Source of the DNA: Mangifera indica
Taxonomy: Eukaryota > Streptophyta > Magnoliopsida > Sapindales > Anacardiaceae
Reading direction: 5' to 3'
DNA: 64,000 bases
NCBI RefSeq assembly: GCF_011075055.1
Contig: NC_058141.1
Location: 18,361,639-18,425,638, forward strand
The position numbers were made by a program, and so were the translations under genes. Each line of letters begins with the position of its first letter. Positions within the stretch are counted from its first letter, which is position 1. Below, one piece after another: positions 36,576 through 47,736 of the stretch. Under the pieces are notes generated by a model. The model saw only the letters and a program-made list of their open reading frames with translations, was not told the origin of the DNA and searched no databases.

Positions 36576-38645
36576 GAATGATATAATTTAACTGAAATCT
36601 TACATCATTGTGATTGATGACTATTTTTTCAAGATTTATTTTTAAATCATAAGTCTTAAAAATAACATAAATTAGAGGTGAAAGTTTATAATATGTTAAA
36701 TAAAGTTTTTTTTTTTTTTGGGTAAAATGGTATCTAACTTTAATAAACATTGAAAACAAAGAGTAATTTTTTCTTTATAAACAAAGAGTAATCTTATAAA
36801 TTAGCAATTTTACTGTTATGTATCGTGCTTAGAGGCTAAAGTGGGATGTGTAATAGGACAAAAAATGGGCCTCTTAAAATCATAAATGCATGGTGGTATG
36901 TTTCCCACTGAGTATAGGCTCGCCACAATTAAATGGGTGTTTCGGCTTTGGAAGGGCAAGACTCAAAATTAAGTTTAAGTGGCAGAAGATTCAAATATAA
37001 AGAGGAGTGGACCATCTCCTAGCTATTATTGTCCGTCCTGTCAGTTCGACATTTTTACAAAATCATGCAACATAAATATGGATCCCCATTAATTCACTCT
37101 TATAAATGAGATTATATTCATAATAATATTTCTTTTTCCTTTCAAAGTAGAAGAAAGGATCGATTAAGAAAAGTGTAGGAGCATAATTAAGGACATTATA
37201 CCTCGTTTCTCTTTTGTGGGAGCATTTAAAGATCAAAATTTAAGACATGACTAACTAGTCCTGTCAGGATGCATTTAGGCTATTATATCAAGAAGGTAAC
37301 ATTTAATTAGTGGCTGTGTCCCAAGTGAACTGTACTCCAGAGGCAGCCACTAACATGGCATTAAAATTTTGTAATTATACACTCCGTATCGCCAGCCGCT
37401 GTCTATTGTCTTTTTCTTTAATGTTATGACCCATATTTCAGGAATGAAAAGAAAAACAATAACTATCTATTTTTATCACTCTGATTTGTTAATTTTACTA
37501 TTTTAGCTGCTTTATTTTTTGTCCTCTTTTGGGTAATGCAGTCTAACAGAACTAGATCTTGTGGTCACAGAGCAATTTTGAGTGTTGAATGTTGGCCGAG
37601 ATCAGCGGGGCAATGCTTAGGAAATGTTCTCTGTTAACACATAGACACAGAAGCCTTATCATCCATTGTCCAGGATCTCAAATTTAACTTGAAGCCCTTT
37701 TGATATCCAATATTTTAATGGATAGGAGAAAAGAAATATTAGAGACCACCGCCACCGATCCATAAAATCAATTGAATTGGGACAGAGAACTGAATGAGAA
37801 TAATAATAGTGTAGACACAACCAGCCATTCATTCGTAGAGAGTTTATCGTGATCATCATAAAGAAAATAAAAAATCAAGGGTCTGCTTCTCTTACTGTAC
37901 GAAACAGCGCATGCCCCAGATATGAACACGGCGATACCCTCGATCATATATAGTCTGAATAATTGGCTGGACAGAAGCTTTTTGTGCCGCTACTGTTTGA
38001 ACGGTTGGCTTCCCTGTTTAGCCGGCGGCCTTCTGTGCGAAGAAGCATCAATAAAAAATTTAACATGCTTTCAAAAATGTTCAAAGAACTAGGAAAAAAC
38101 GTTAACTCTTGAAATCATTCATTGGCATTCGTACGGTCCTTCATTAATTAGAGAACGACTAAAGGCTACTGCACAATTATTCATACCCTAACTATCATCC
38201 ACCTGTCAACGTACTTAATTGGTATAATAAATAATACTAATTTGATAAAGAATAAGCGTATAAGGAATATACAAATGAGTGATTAATATTTTTCTTAATC
38301 TATTTTTGCTGAAACTATTAAATCCGATATCTATTTTTGGTGAGAGGAACCATATATTGTTAACAATTTAGTATCATTACGGAGTATAATTCTATCTATT
38401 TACCTAAAGTAACTGTCTGCTGCGAAGACTTGTCTATACATGTGAAGGAACAGAATCTTGATAGAGGCATAGAATTTTGTCAGATATGCTCTAATTTGGG
38501 AGCATATAATGCCAATGCTCTGACAAAATGTCAAACTATATTCAGGCATATGTGGGTCTGCAATGCATGCAGTGGAAGGGCAGATGGCAAGAAGAGTCGT
38601 TGAGAAACGTGTGCAGTGCACGAGAGTAAAGTGAAATTGTGAGAA

Positions 38646-38653
38646 TATAAATA
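38646..38653 (+). promoter_or_regulatory. TATA box of the MYB gene
   Basis: TATAAATA lies 262 bp before the MYB start codon. Transcription would start near 38680 and give a leader of about 230 nt. Inferred from motif and position. Confidence 0.5.
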
Positions 38654-38907
38654 CCCCTACGTTTTAGCAAATACGTATCATATCGCACTTTCCTTCAGAG
38701 ATTTGCAGCCAAACCGCCATTCTTAATTATATGAAGTGACCACGGCGCTTGTTTGGAAACTCTCACTAAATATTGCAAAGAAAAGATTCTTGTAAGTCCG
38801 ATTATATGGTAACGGTTAGCAGCATCGATCACTGGATCCTGTTCTCTGCCAGTCTAATAAATTCTTTCATTATCTCTCTCTTCTGATATTTTCTGAAAAA
38901 AAAAAAA

Positions 38908-39844
38908 ATGGGAAGGTCTCCTTGTTGTTCTAAGGTTGGGTTGCATAGAGGTCCATGGACTCCAAGAGAAGACAATTTGCTTACCAAATACATTCAAGCA
39001 CATGGTGAAGGCCGCTGGAGATCCTTGCCTAAAAAAGCTGGTAATCTCATCGCTAGTACTATTTTTCTCGCTGATTTTGCTATATTGGGGCTTATGTTAA
39101 TGTATGGATTTTCTCCTGTGTGCAGGGCTTCTTAGGTGTGGAAAGAGTTGCAGATTAAGATGGATGAACTATCTAAGGCCAGATATCAAGAGAGGGAACA
39201 TAACCCCTGATGAAGAGGATCTTATTATCAGATTGCATGCGCTACTTGGAAATCGATGGTCTCTCATTGCAGGAAGGCTTCCAGGTCGAACCGATAACGA
39301 GATAAAGAATTATTGGAACACCCATGTCAGCAAGAGGCTAAGAAGCCAAGGAACCGATCCAAACACCCATAGGAAATTATCAGATGAGCCAATTAGTCAA
39401 GATGCTAGGAAGAGAAGAAATAGCAAAAATGGTAACCACAAAAAGAACCAGAATAATAATAATATGACGGTGATCCAACCGTCAGGGGAGCCACGAAAGC
39501 ACAAGGTTCATCTCCCAAAGCCCATTAAGGTCACTTCTTTGGTATTACCAATGGATGAAAGTTTTAAGTTTAATGATTTATTTAGTACTGTTTCAAATGG
39601 CCATGGAGAACTGGGTACAGAAGTTCCTCCTCCTAGTTTCAAAGACAGAGATCATGGAGCTGGGTATTTCGTGGGCAATTGTGATGACGACATAATTAAC
39701 GGAAGTGATTTCGAGTACCAAATATCTCAGGTATTCACCGGTGAAAACACATTAGACAAGCTTTACGAAGAATATCTGCAGATTTTGAAGAATAAAGATG
39801 ACGAAATTCAGCTAGATTCACTTGCTGAATCATTTTTAATTTGA
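38908..39844 (+). CDS. R2R3-MYB transcription factor, MYBPA1-like, 283 aa
   Basis: Exons 38908..39040 and 39126..39844 join with the intron in the usual place within R2 (KKA-G/GLLRCGK). R2 (about 14-64) and R3 (about 67-115) carry the regular tryptophans. The R3 motif D-L-x2-R-x3-L-x6-L-x3-R ([20 protein letters not shown]) is the known contact for bHLH partners. The N-terminus [20 protein letters not shown], the [10 protein letters not shown] stretch after R3, and [10 protein letters not shown] resemble grape MYBPA1-type activators of proanthocyanidin genes. A nuclear activator acting with bHLH and WD40 partners is therefore the likely role, but this rests on similarity. R3 has no intron, so the gene has two exons. 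The start is the first ATG after an A-rich leader. Confidence 0.92.
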
Positions 39845-40641
39845 AGAAAACAAAAAAAATAAAAACATTTTGTGAGCTTGTGCATGCTTTTAATGTTGAA
39901 GGAAGGAATTAAGTTCTTGCATTAAAGTTTTTTTATTATTGTTAATGGTAACTGTGATTTGGCATGGGAAATTATACCTTAATGAACTGACGATTGCTTG
40001 GCACAGATACTGATCAAAATATGAACAATAATTCTTACTCTTAAATATCTTGGGATCTGATTTTATATATAAAATCCATGGGGACCTGCTTATTCTTTTA
40101 TGAAATTGTATTTGGTAAGAGAACTGGAGATTTATACTTTAAAATTACTTTTAAATATCCATCGGTACTTGCGTTGGATGACGAAGACTCGAAGTAAATG
40201 ATACACGTTGGCACGGACCAGATTCAATTTCCCCATTTGGATAATTATAGGAAACCAAACATTTCCCAATTAAACCAACCTTTTGTTTAATTACAGAGCT
40301 AGTCTAGGATCCACACTAAGCAAAGGAGGATAGATATAATATGTTATTGTACTATGAAGTGCCATTTTAACATTAATTTAGAATCATTCAATTATTGAAT
40401 GATATATATAAATTTTTATTTATTTATTTATTTAAAATAAATATACATAATTTATTAATTTGTAATTGAAATATCCTTAAGATGACAATGACAACACGGT
40501 ATGGACTAAGATGCCTTGCATAATTGGACACAATTGCAAAAAGTCTTTCTTGTCATGTTTGTCACATGAAAAGAAATGTCGCATTCACTCATTTTATGTA
40601 TACAGTTTTAAGTATATAATTACATATAAATTATATATAAA
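39845..40641. other. 3' flank of the MYB gene, AT-rich
   Basis: 3' UTR and intergenic sequence with no gene seen. About 40370-40460 has a short AT-rich palindromic stretch that may be another decayed MITE. Confidence 0.3.
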
Positions 40642-41366
40642 GTTGAATGATTATTTTCTACCAAAGGTTTGATGCAAATCCAACTTTTCACTTGTTAATT
40701 ATCGAAAATTTAAATACCCACCTATGTGTTAAATTTCATGTTATTGTCAAGGCTAAAATTGTTGTTTAATAAAAATATTTAAAAAAATTAAAATTGATCA
40801 CATTTCCACCCCCTAAATTTAAAAACTAACGATTCCCCCACCCAAAGTTTGAAAAACTTACCTTCTCTCCCTAAGGTTTTTCCAGCATGCTATTGGCAAC
40901 AACATTCTCCCTCCCTCTCAGCTTCTCTCTTAATCGCGCTCTATTTCTAGCCATCATCGGCCAAAGAAACTAGTCAATGAAAACAAATCATTCATCTCCA
41001 AACGAAGAGGAGATTCATCTTTGTTGATTGATAATGGTCGAAAATGAAACACAATTGAGAGAGAAGTCGGGAGGGAGAACACTGTCGTCACCATCTCTGA
41101 CCATTAATAGTGATGGCTAGAAAAACCCTAGAAGAAAATGTTGATTTTTCAAACCTTAAGTGAGAGAAAATTTGTTAGATTTTTAAATTTATAGGGGAGA
41201 AATATGATAAATTTTTAGGTTTTTTAAATATTTTAGTAAATAATAATTTTACCTTTGACAATAACATTAAAATTTAATAAATAGATAAATATTTAAATTT
41301 TTGATAGTTAAAAGATAAAAAATTGACTTTGCATCAAACCTTAGGTGAAAAATGATTATTTAACTG
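40642..41366. mobile_element. non-autonomous Mutator-like element, diverged GGCCAAAGG family, about 725 bp
   Basis: The left end GTTGAATGATTATTTTCTAC, then AAAGGTTTGATGCAAATCCA, is mirrored by TTTGCATCAAACCTTAGGTG, then AAAAATGATTATTTAAC, at the right. The terminal GGCC is lost on both sides. Flanks ATATATAAA (40633-40641) and ATATATAAC (41367-41375) fit a 9-bp duplication with one mismatch. The internal ACGAAGAGGAGATTCATC region corresponds to the repeat core of the other copies. Confidence 0.75.
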
Positions 41367-41505
41367 ATATATAACAATATAATTAATTATTAAATCATTC
41401 AATTATATAATATTATCAAAATAAAAAATAGTTATTTATCTTATATAAAATAATGTAATTGAATATTAAATCATCCAAATTATGGGATGATTATCAAAAT
41501 CAAAT

Positions 41506-42388
41506 GGCCAAAGGACAATTTCCTACCCAAACTATGCTGAACTCTCAAAGTTTCCACCGTTAACTTTGAAAATCCTATTGACCCACCCATGGGCCTTTAA
41601 ATTTAACTGAGTTCGTTGGTCATATCATTTTCCCTTCCAAACCCCTAAAACTAACACTTTTCCCCTAATCCAAGTTTTCAAAAATTGCATTTTCCCCCCT
41701 AAGATTTTCAGACTTCAGATCCAATTTTTTCAGTAACGACCGATGATCTCCAAGCACCTACTTTCCCTCCTCGACGACCCCTCCTTCCGGTCGTACACTT
41801 CCGACGCTCCTAGGCTTCGTCGAGACAAAGACAAATCATCTTCGTTCAAAGACGAAGACAACGCGTCTTCGTCGAGACGAAGACAAATTGTCTTCGTTCA
41901 GAGACGAAGACGATGTCTTCATCCACGACGAAGACTCTTCATCGAAGAAGAGTCTTCGTCTCTGAACAAAGACGATTTGTCTTTGTCAAAGACGAAGACG
42001 TGTCGTCTTCATCAACGACGACACCAAGAAGGGGAAGATGTCGCACGGTCGGAAAGAGGAGATGTCGGGAAGGAAGATATGTTGCCTGGAGATCGTCGGT
42101 CATTGTCGAAAAATTCAATCCGAAAGTTTGGAAACCCTAGTGGGGAAAATGTTGTTTTTGAAAACTTGGGTTGGGAGGAAAATTGTTAGTTGTTAGACTT
42201 TGGAGGTAAAAAAAAAATTAAATTTAAGTTTATTTTTAATATTACAGATAAAATGATGATTTTGCCCCTGAATTCATTAACCTAACATTTTTTTTAATAG
42301 CCCATGAATAGATAAACATGTTTTTCAAAGTTAACAGATGTGAATTTGTAGAAAAAACATACCTTGGATGGAAAATAGTCCTTTGGAC
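41506..42388. mobile_element. non-autonomous Mutator-like element, GGCCAAAGG family, 883 bp
   Basis: Left end GGCCAAAGGACAATTTCCTA; right end CTTGGATGGAAAATAGTCCT then TTGGAC. A perfect 9-bp duplication, AAATCAAAT, flanks it at 41497-41505 and 42389-42397. The interior 41822-42015 is an extraordinary run of GACGAAGAC and GTCTTCGTC blocks in both orientations. Open frames through this run (for example 41743-42189) are low-complexity and are not treated as genes. Confidence 0.9.
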
Positions 42389-42771
42389 AAATCAAATTAT
42401 AATCCGGACTTTTTGTCAAAATCAAATTGAATATTAAATCATTCAATTAAATAGACGCGGTTGATGTCCAAGACTCACTGTGCAGGCCCACAGTTTCATC
42501 TTTTTGTTGCCTTGTCGATGTGCGCTATGAATCACCACAAATTTAACAAGACCGTATATAATATGATATTGAGAGATCCCTTTCAATTTTCTACGGACCA
42601 AAAACTTAATGTTTGAAGCCATGCTGTTGGCAATTATGTATAGCTGTTTCATTTAATGTCATCACCTGACTCTGTCCCCAATCTAGATCGTCAATTATTT
42701 TCATCGGTGATTAAATAATTTAATTAGCGTGACCACTTGGATTAAATGTCACATGAATCATGCATAAAATA

Positions 42772-43585
42772 GGCCAAATGACTTTCCTACCCAAGGTTTT
42801 GTGCAAACATAATTTCTCATCTATTAATTATCGAAAATTTAAATATTTATCTTTCAATTAAATTTCACTGTTATTATCGAAGGTAAAATTATTATTTAAG
42901 AAAAATATTTTAAAAACTAAAAATTTATTACATTTTCACCTCTAAGTTTAAAAACAAACAAATTTCCCCCCTTAGAGTTCGAAAAATCAATTTTTCCTTC
43001 AAGGGTTTTTTCAGGATGCCACTGAAGATCGGATATGATAACGACGACAGCGTTCTCTCTCTTTTTCAGCTTCTCCATCAACCTCCTTTTGTTCCCTATT
43101 AACCTTGACCGATCAGAGCTGAAGACAAAGACGTTCCTTCGTCTTTTAATAAAGATGATAGTTCAACTTCGTCGAAAACAAAGAAGATGTCGTCTTTGGA
43201 CAAAGAAAAATCGTGTCTTTGTCTGGAGACAACCGATTCATCTTCATTGGTTGGTTTTGTCAGCCAATAATGGTCGAAAATGAAGTGCTATTGAGAGAGA
43301 AGCTGAGAGGGAGGTAAAACATAACTATTGCTAGCAACGTCTAGAAAAACCCTAAGGGGAGATGAAGTTTTTCAAACTTCGGGTGAAGGGAATTTGTTAG
43401 TTTTTAAACTTGAGGGGTAAAAATGTGACAAATTTTTAGTTTTTAAAATATTTTTCTTAATTAACAATTTTACATTTGACAATAATAGTAAAATTTAATA
43501 GAAGAGTGGGTATTTAAATTTTTAATAATTAACAGATAAAAAGTTGTGTTTACACTAAACTTTGGATGGGAAATAGTCATTCAGC
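42772..43585. mobile_element. non-autonomous Mutator-like element, GGCCAAAGG family, about 814 bp
   Basis: Left end GGCCAAATGACTTTCCTACC; right end CTTTGGATGGGAAATAGTCA then TTCAGC. CATAAAATA occurs on both sides (42763-42771 and 43586-43594), a 9-bp duplication. The interior 43110-43260 again has GAAGAC/GTCTTTG-type blocks. Confidence 0.83.
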
Positions 43586-44294
43586 CATAAAATATTATCC
43601 AAATTTGAAATTGAGGATATCCTTTTCTATAATGCAGTTGTATCTCTACTAAGGAAAAAATTATACCCAAAATTCATAAATATAAGCTAAAGAGGGGGAA
43701 AAAAAAAAGTCACTGATGATACACATTCTACAAATTTTATGGAGGTGAGATTAATATATAATATTTTTTGCACTAAAACTATAAGCCATATTTAAGATTT
43801 TGGACTAAATTAGATTTCGCCCGGGCGGGCTGCAAGGGCTAGATGGGCTTACTAATCCAAAATGAAGAGAAAAATATGAAAGGGGCTAGATGGGCTAGAT
43901 TTCGCCAATTCGGGCTTCCCATTCCGTAACCAACAAAAATATGAAAGGGGTTTATAAGTTACCTTTAAAATTGGAAAATTACACTGTTTTCCCTAAGTTT
44001 AGCTTAAGTTCATTTGGTTTTGCAAAATTTCAAATCACGTTTAATCCCTCTTAGAAGTGTTTTAGTCCCTTAAATTACCAAACCTCAACCTCGCGAACTA
44101 AATTGTCTAAAATGTAACTGATAGGGACCAAAATGTTAGAAAAAATTTTAATAGTGGTAGCTATTTTGATATTTCTGTTCTCCAAAAAAATAAACAAACT
44201 GTTGAAAAATAATAATCATTGCAAATATTGCAAACGGGCCCATAGCCTCCCCTAAAGCACAACCAAGCGATTACAAATTTGTAGAGAGAAGCGA
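43586..44294. other. intergenic, promoter side of the oxidase gene
   Basis: No gene seen. GGGCTAGATGGGCT-like text is repeated around 43835-43910. Confidence 0.3.
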
Positions 44295-46358
44295 ATGGGA
44301 ACAGCAGCAGCCCCATGGAAGCAGAGGCTGGTACAGGCAATGGAGTCCAACTCTCGCCTCAGGCACTCGTCCTACTTTCAGCTTGTGCGTTCATCATTTT
44401 TTTTCTTTATTTATTTCCTTCTTTTATCTCTTTTCTGTTTGTAGTTGATATAGTCCTAGTTTGGGTTTCAGGCAACGATTGGATTAAATGGGAGACCTTC
44501 GAATCGCACCGTCGTTTTCAGGTATTCTCTCAATTGAACCAAATTCGTTTGAAACAGAAATGGAACTGAAGCCGTAAGTGGTTGTCGGGTTTTCAGAGGA
44601 TTTCAAGAAAACAGTGACAAAATTCAAATCAACACTGATATACGTACTCGCAAGGTTCTGTAATTCTGGTTTCGTTTTATTTCATTTATCCTATCTTGAT
44701 TGCAGTATCTTGTGTGTGGTAAGTTTTTGGCTTAAAATTTGCAGATTGAAGAGCTTAAGCATTGCCCATTTGCCGAGGTAATTAGTGTTTGAGGTATTCA
44801 TATCGGTTTGTTTGATATACTGAATTTTAAACTTTAAAGTTTCTTAATTATATTTGCTTTTTTTTTCCTCAAATGAATTTACATGTTTCAGATTTGTTGG
44901 TACTTTACTGATTCTTGGGAGCAATTTCGGATCAATGGAAGAATTGATGTTATTGATGGGTTGGATCCTGATCCTGTCAAACTACAGGTGATACGGGATG
45001 TTGTCTCCTAGTTTGAAATGCATACAAGTATCGGTCTTATTATTCATTTATAGCACAATGTTGCTCGATTTTGCAGCTTGATGCTGTACTTTGTGATTGA
45101 GTTAGATGAACCAGTTGGTGTTTGACATATTAAATTCCGTTAGAAATATGGTAGTTTTCCCTTGAAACTCATGACTATTACACAATTTACACTGAAAGAA
45201 GATAAAAATTAATAAAAAACTAAAAAAAAAAGACGAGATTTCATGTTTGAATTACCCTTCTATATTAGAACTCTTGTTGTATCAGAGTTAAAACATTCTG
45301 GGCATGAAGTTCATCCCAAGGGGGTGGTTGAAACATTTGGTTTAAGCAAGTGGAGGGCATTGATATCCAAATTCAACCATCAGATTTGTGGCAAGCCTAA
45401 CTTTATGAGTGATGGACTATTTTGTGATTTTCCATAATGTTTCTCACTGTGGAGATCCAGGTTGTATTCCACCTACGGCAGCTGCGGCTCTTATGTTTCT
45501 TCTTGAGTTGCTAAATCTCAATTTGAAATATTCAAAACCTTGTAGTCAGCTTAGGATGGGGGTGCTTAATTTCTTTTTCTCTGTTTAATCCCTGTAATTT
45601 TAGATCATAGTTGCTTGCTCCTGAAGCTGCATGCATGGTAGCAGATATTTAGATGCTATAATAATTTAGTTATTTTGTGTGTCTGTGACTTTATGTTTGC
45701 TCTGCTTGAATATATTTACATTATCAACGTCCAAGATAGCTTATGGTGAAGTTTCTTGTGAAAGCTGAATCCTGCAATCAAATGTTGACTTCTAGTTGAT
45801 GTTTTCATTAAATGGAGAATCCTACACCCTGCTGTATATTATTGAAATTTTGTTCCATAATAGATCATTCTGTTAGATGCATTACCTAATAGATTTTGGT
45901 ATCATGCCTTGATAGCAATCTATCTCTCTTTTTTTAAAGGCAACCTTTCATATTTTTTTCCATTTTTTAAAATTCATGATGCAGATTAGAGAGAAATCTT
46001 GGTTTGCCAGTTCTGTGAAATCAAGATTGCAGTACTTAGGCCCTAATCCAGGCTATCCCTGTCTAGAGAAACAACCCATGGAGTTTTCTCTAGATCCTTC
46101 TACTGGCCCAGTTGATGCATTTTGCCTGCTGGTTCTAGATCCAGATCAGGTTGAAAAAGCCTACCTTGAAAGAAAAATAAAATTAGACCGTAGTAATTTT
46201 TGTCATTTTATTTCTTATCTCTCATTAAATTTAACACCTTGCATCTTAAATCACAGGTTGATTACTTGAATCTGAAGAGTAACCAAAGGCTAATGTTTAC
46301 ATGTAAACTAAGTGACAACGGAGAGAAATGCTGGACTTCAGAGATTGTCAACCCGTAA
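44295..46358 (+). CDS. pyridoxamine 5'-phosphate oxidase-like flavoprotein (PPOX2 type), 197 aa
   Basis: Seven small exons join exactly in frame: 44295..44384, 44472..44521, 44597..44654, 44745..44777, 44892..44987, 45985..46149 and 46257..46358. The product begins MGTAAAPWKQRL and contains ATIGLNGRPSNRTVVFRGF and DKIQINTDIRTRKIEEL, followed by CWYFTDSWEQFRINGRIDV, a split-barrel FMN-binding fold of the Pyridox_oxase_2 kind. The C-terminus is EKCWTSEIVNP. It matches in layout the Arabidopsis protein annotated as pyridoxine/pyridoxamine 5'-phosphate oxidase 2, whose length is almost identical. Family members use FMN. Whether this one makes pyridoxal phosphate is uncertain, because the main plant enzyme is the PDX3 type. 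No transit peptide is apparent, so a cytosolic location is likely. Confidence 0.92.
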
Positions 46359-47155
46359 TCTCAATTTTGTGTGCTAAGAGAAATGTGGAAAAATCTGTTT
46401 CCTCCATGAAACTTATAATGAATTATTGGGGATTGATTTGAAAATAAAAACATCCCCTCAAGCTTACCTCACAACTACAGATTCTTTTCTTTTACTTGTT
46501 GGAAGATAAGAGTGATAAGATTTATCTGATATTCTCAAATAAATTAGTACTAAAAACAGTCAAAAGTCTTGCGTACCTGATTGATGTGAAGTCCTGAGAA
46601 TAAATGTTGTGAATGTATGTAAACCTTCCATGTAAAGCATCTTGCTGAAATGAGTATCCATTAAAATGTGTCGTGGAAGTGGAGAATGAAGGAAATGTAT
46701 TATGGAAAGTAAGTTACTTTCATGACTGAAAGTTATGGAATACTCATTTGAGCAAGAGGCCTTTCTATGGAAAGAATAAGAAATTCAGCCATGGCTTTCA
46801 GGAAAGAAAATGACTAAATCTTATATTCTTTTCATGCGTCTCATCTACCACTACCCACAACCTTCTCTGAGAGTTGGTTGTACCAGTCTTGCCTCTTTTA
46901 ACTATTAGTCGTTGAAAAATTTTCCCCTTTGTGGAGTACCTGATCTTTGGGCTGTTAGCTGCGAAGCATGTAGTAGCTATGACACAATGTCACCTTGTCT
47001 TATTTGAAATGTACACCTAAACTCTGAAAGATAGATTTGTTGGGGAGTGTTTTAGAAGCTATTATGTTATCGAGACATTATTAGGTAATTTATAATGACA
47101 TGTAGATTTATTTTAATAATGTGCTACTAATATTTAATCTTTGATGATTAAAATA
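46359..47155. other. 3' flank of the oxidase gene
   Basis: 3' UTR and intergenic sequence. No gene or repeat recognised. Confidence 0.3.
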
Positions 47156-47736
47156 GGCCAAAAGACTTATTTTCATTCAAGGTTTAGTCTATTTTTAAAC
47201 TTTCATATATTTATATATCCACTTATGGGTTGATAAAATTAACAAAATTTCTTAGTTTTATGGTAAAATTATCATTTAATATATAATATTAAAAAATATA
47301 AAAATTTATATTATTTTCTCTTCTTTCAGGCTTGTCTTTGCTAACAAGTCTTTATCTAGAGAAAAACAAATCGTGTTGAGAAAGAATGATTTTCAAGTTG
47401 TCAAAGAGGGAGGGATATCACTAGAAGGGATAGAGAGTACCTAAGAAGTCGGTTATTTGTTAGAAAATTGACTCTGAAAGATTGAAATCTTAAGGGGGCA
47501 TGCAACTTTTCAAAGTTTAATCGTAAAAGAAAATTGCTATTTTTTAATATTTATGAGATAAAATGAGATAAAATTTTATTTTTTTAATATCACCAATTTA
47601 ATGACAATTTAACTGTTAAAACTAACAGATTTTATTAATTTTAACAATTTATAGATAAATATTTTGGTTTTTTAAATTTTACACATGAAAGTTTGAAAAT
47701 AGATTAAACCTTGGATGGGAATTAGTCTTTTTGGCC
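47156..47736. mobile_element. non-autonomous Mutator-like element, GGCCAAAGG family, 581 bp
   Basis: Left end GGCCAAAAGACTTATTTTCA; right end CTTGGATGGGAATTAGTCTT then TTTGGCC. Flanks ATTAAAATA (47147-47155) and ATTAAATTA (47737-47745) agree at 8 of 9 bases. This is the shortest complete copy, and its central repeat is reduced to a few TTGTCTTTG/AACAAGTC blocks. Confidence 0.83.

Larger units (their letters stand above)
35133..38645. other. AT-rich intergenic region upstream of the MYB gene
   Basis: Holds two small MITE copies and one short tandem repeat, listed separately. No recognisable gene. The MYB promoter lies at its right end. Confidence 0.35.

Noticed and set aside
41743..42189. Open frames of 148 and 75 codons within a transposon copy
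   Set aside because: They run through GACGAAGAC repeats, so are low-complexity artefacts; no other copy keeps the frame.
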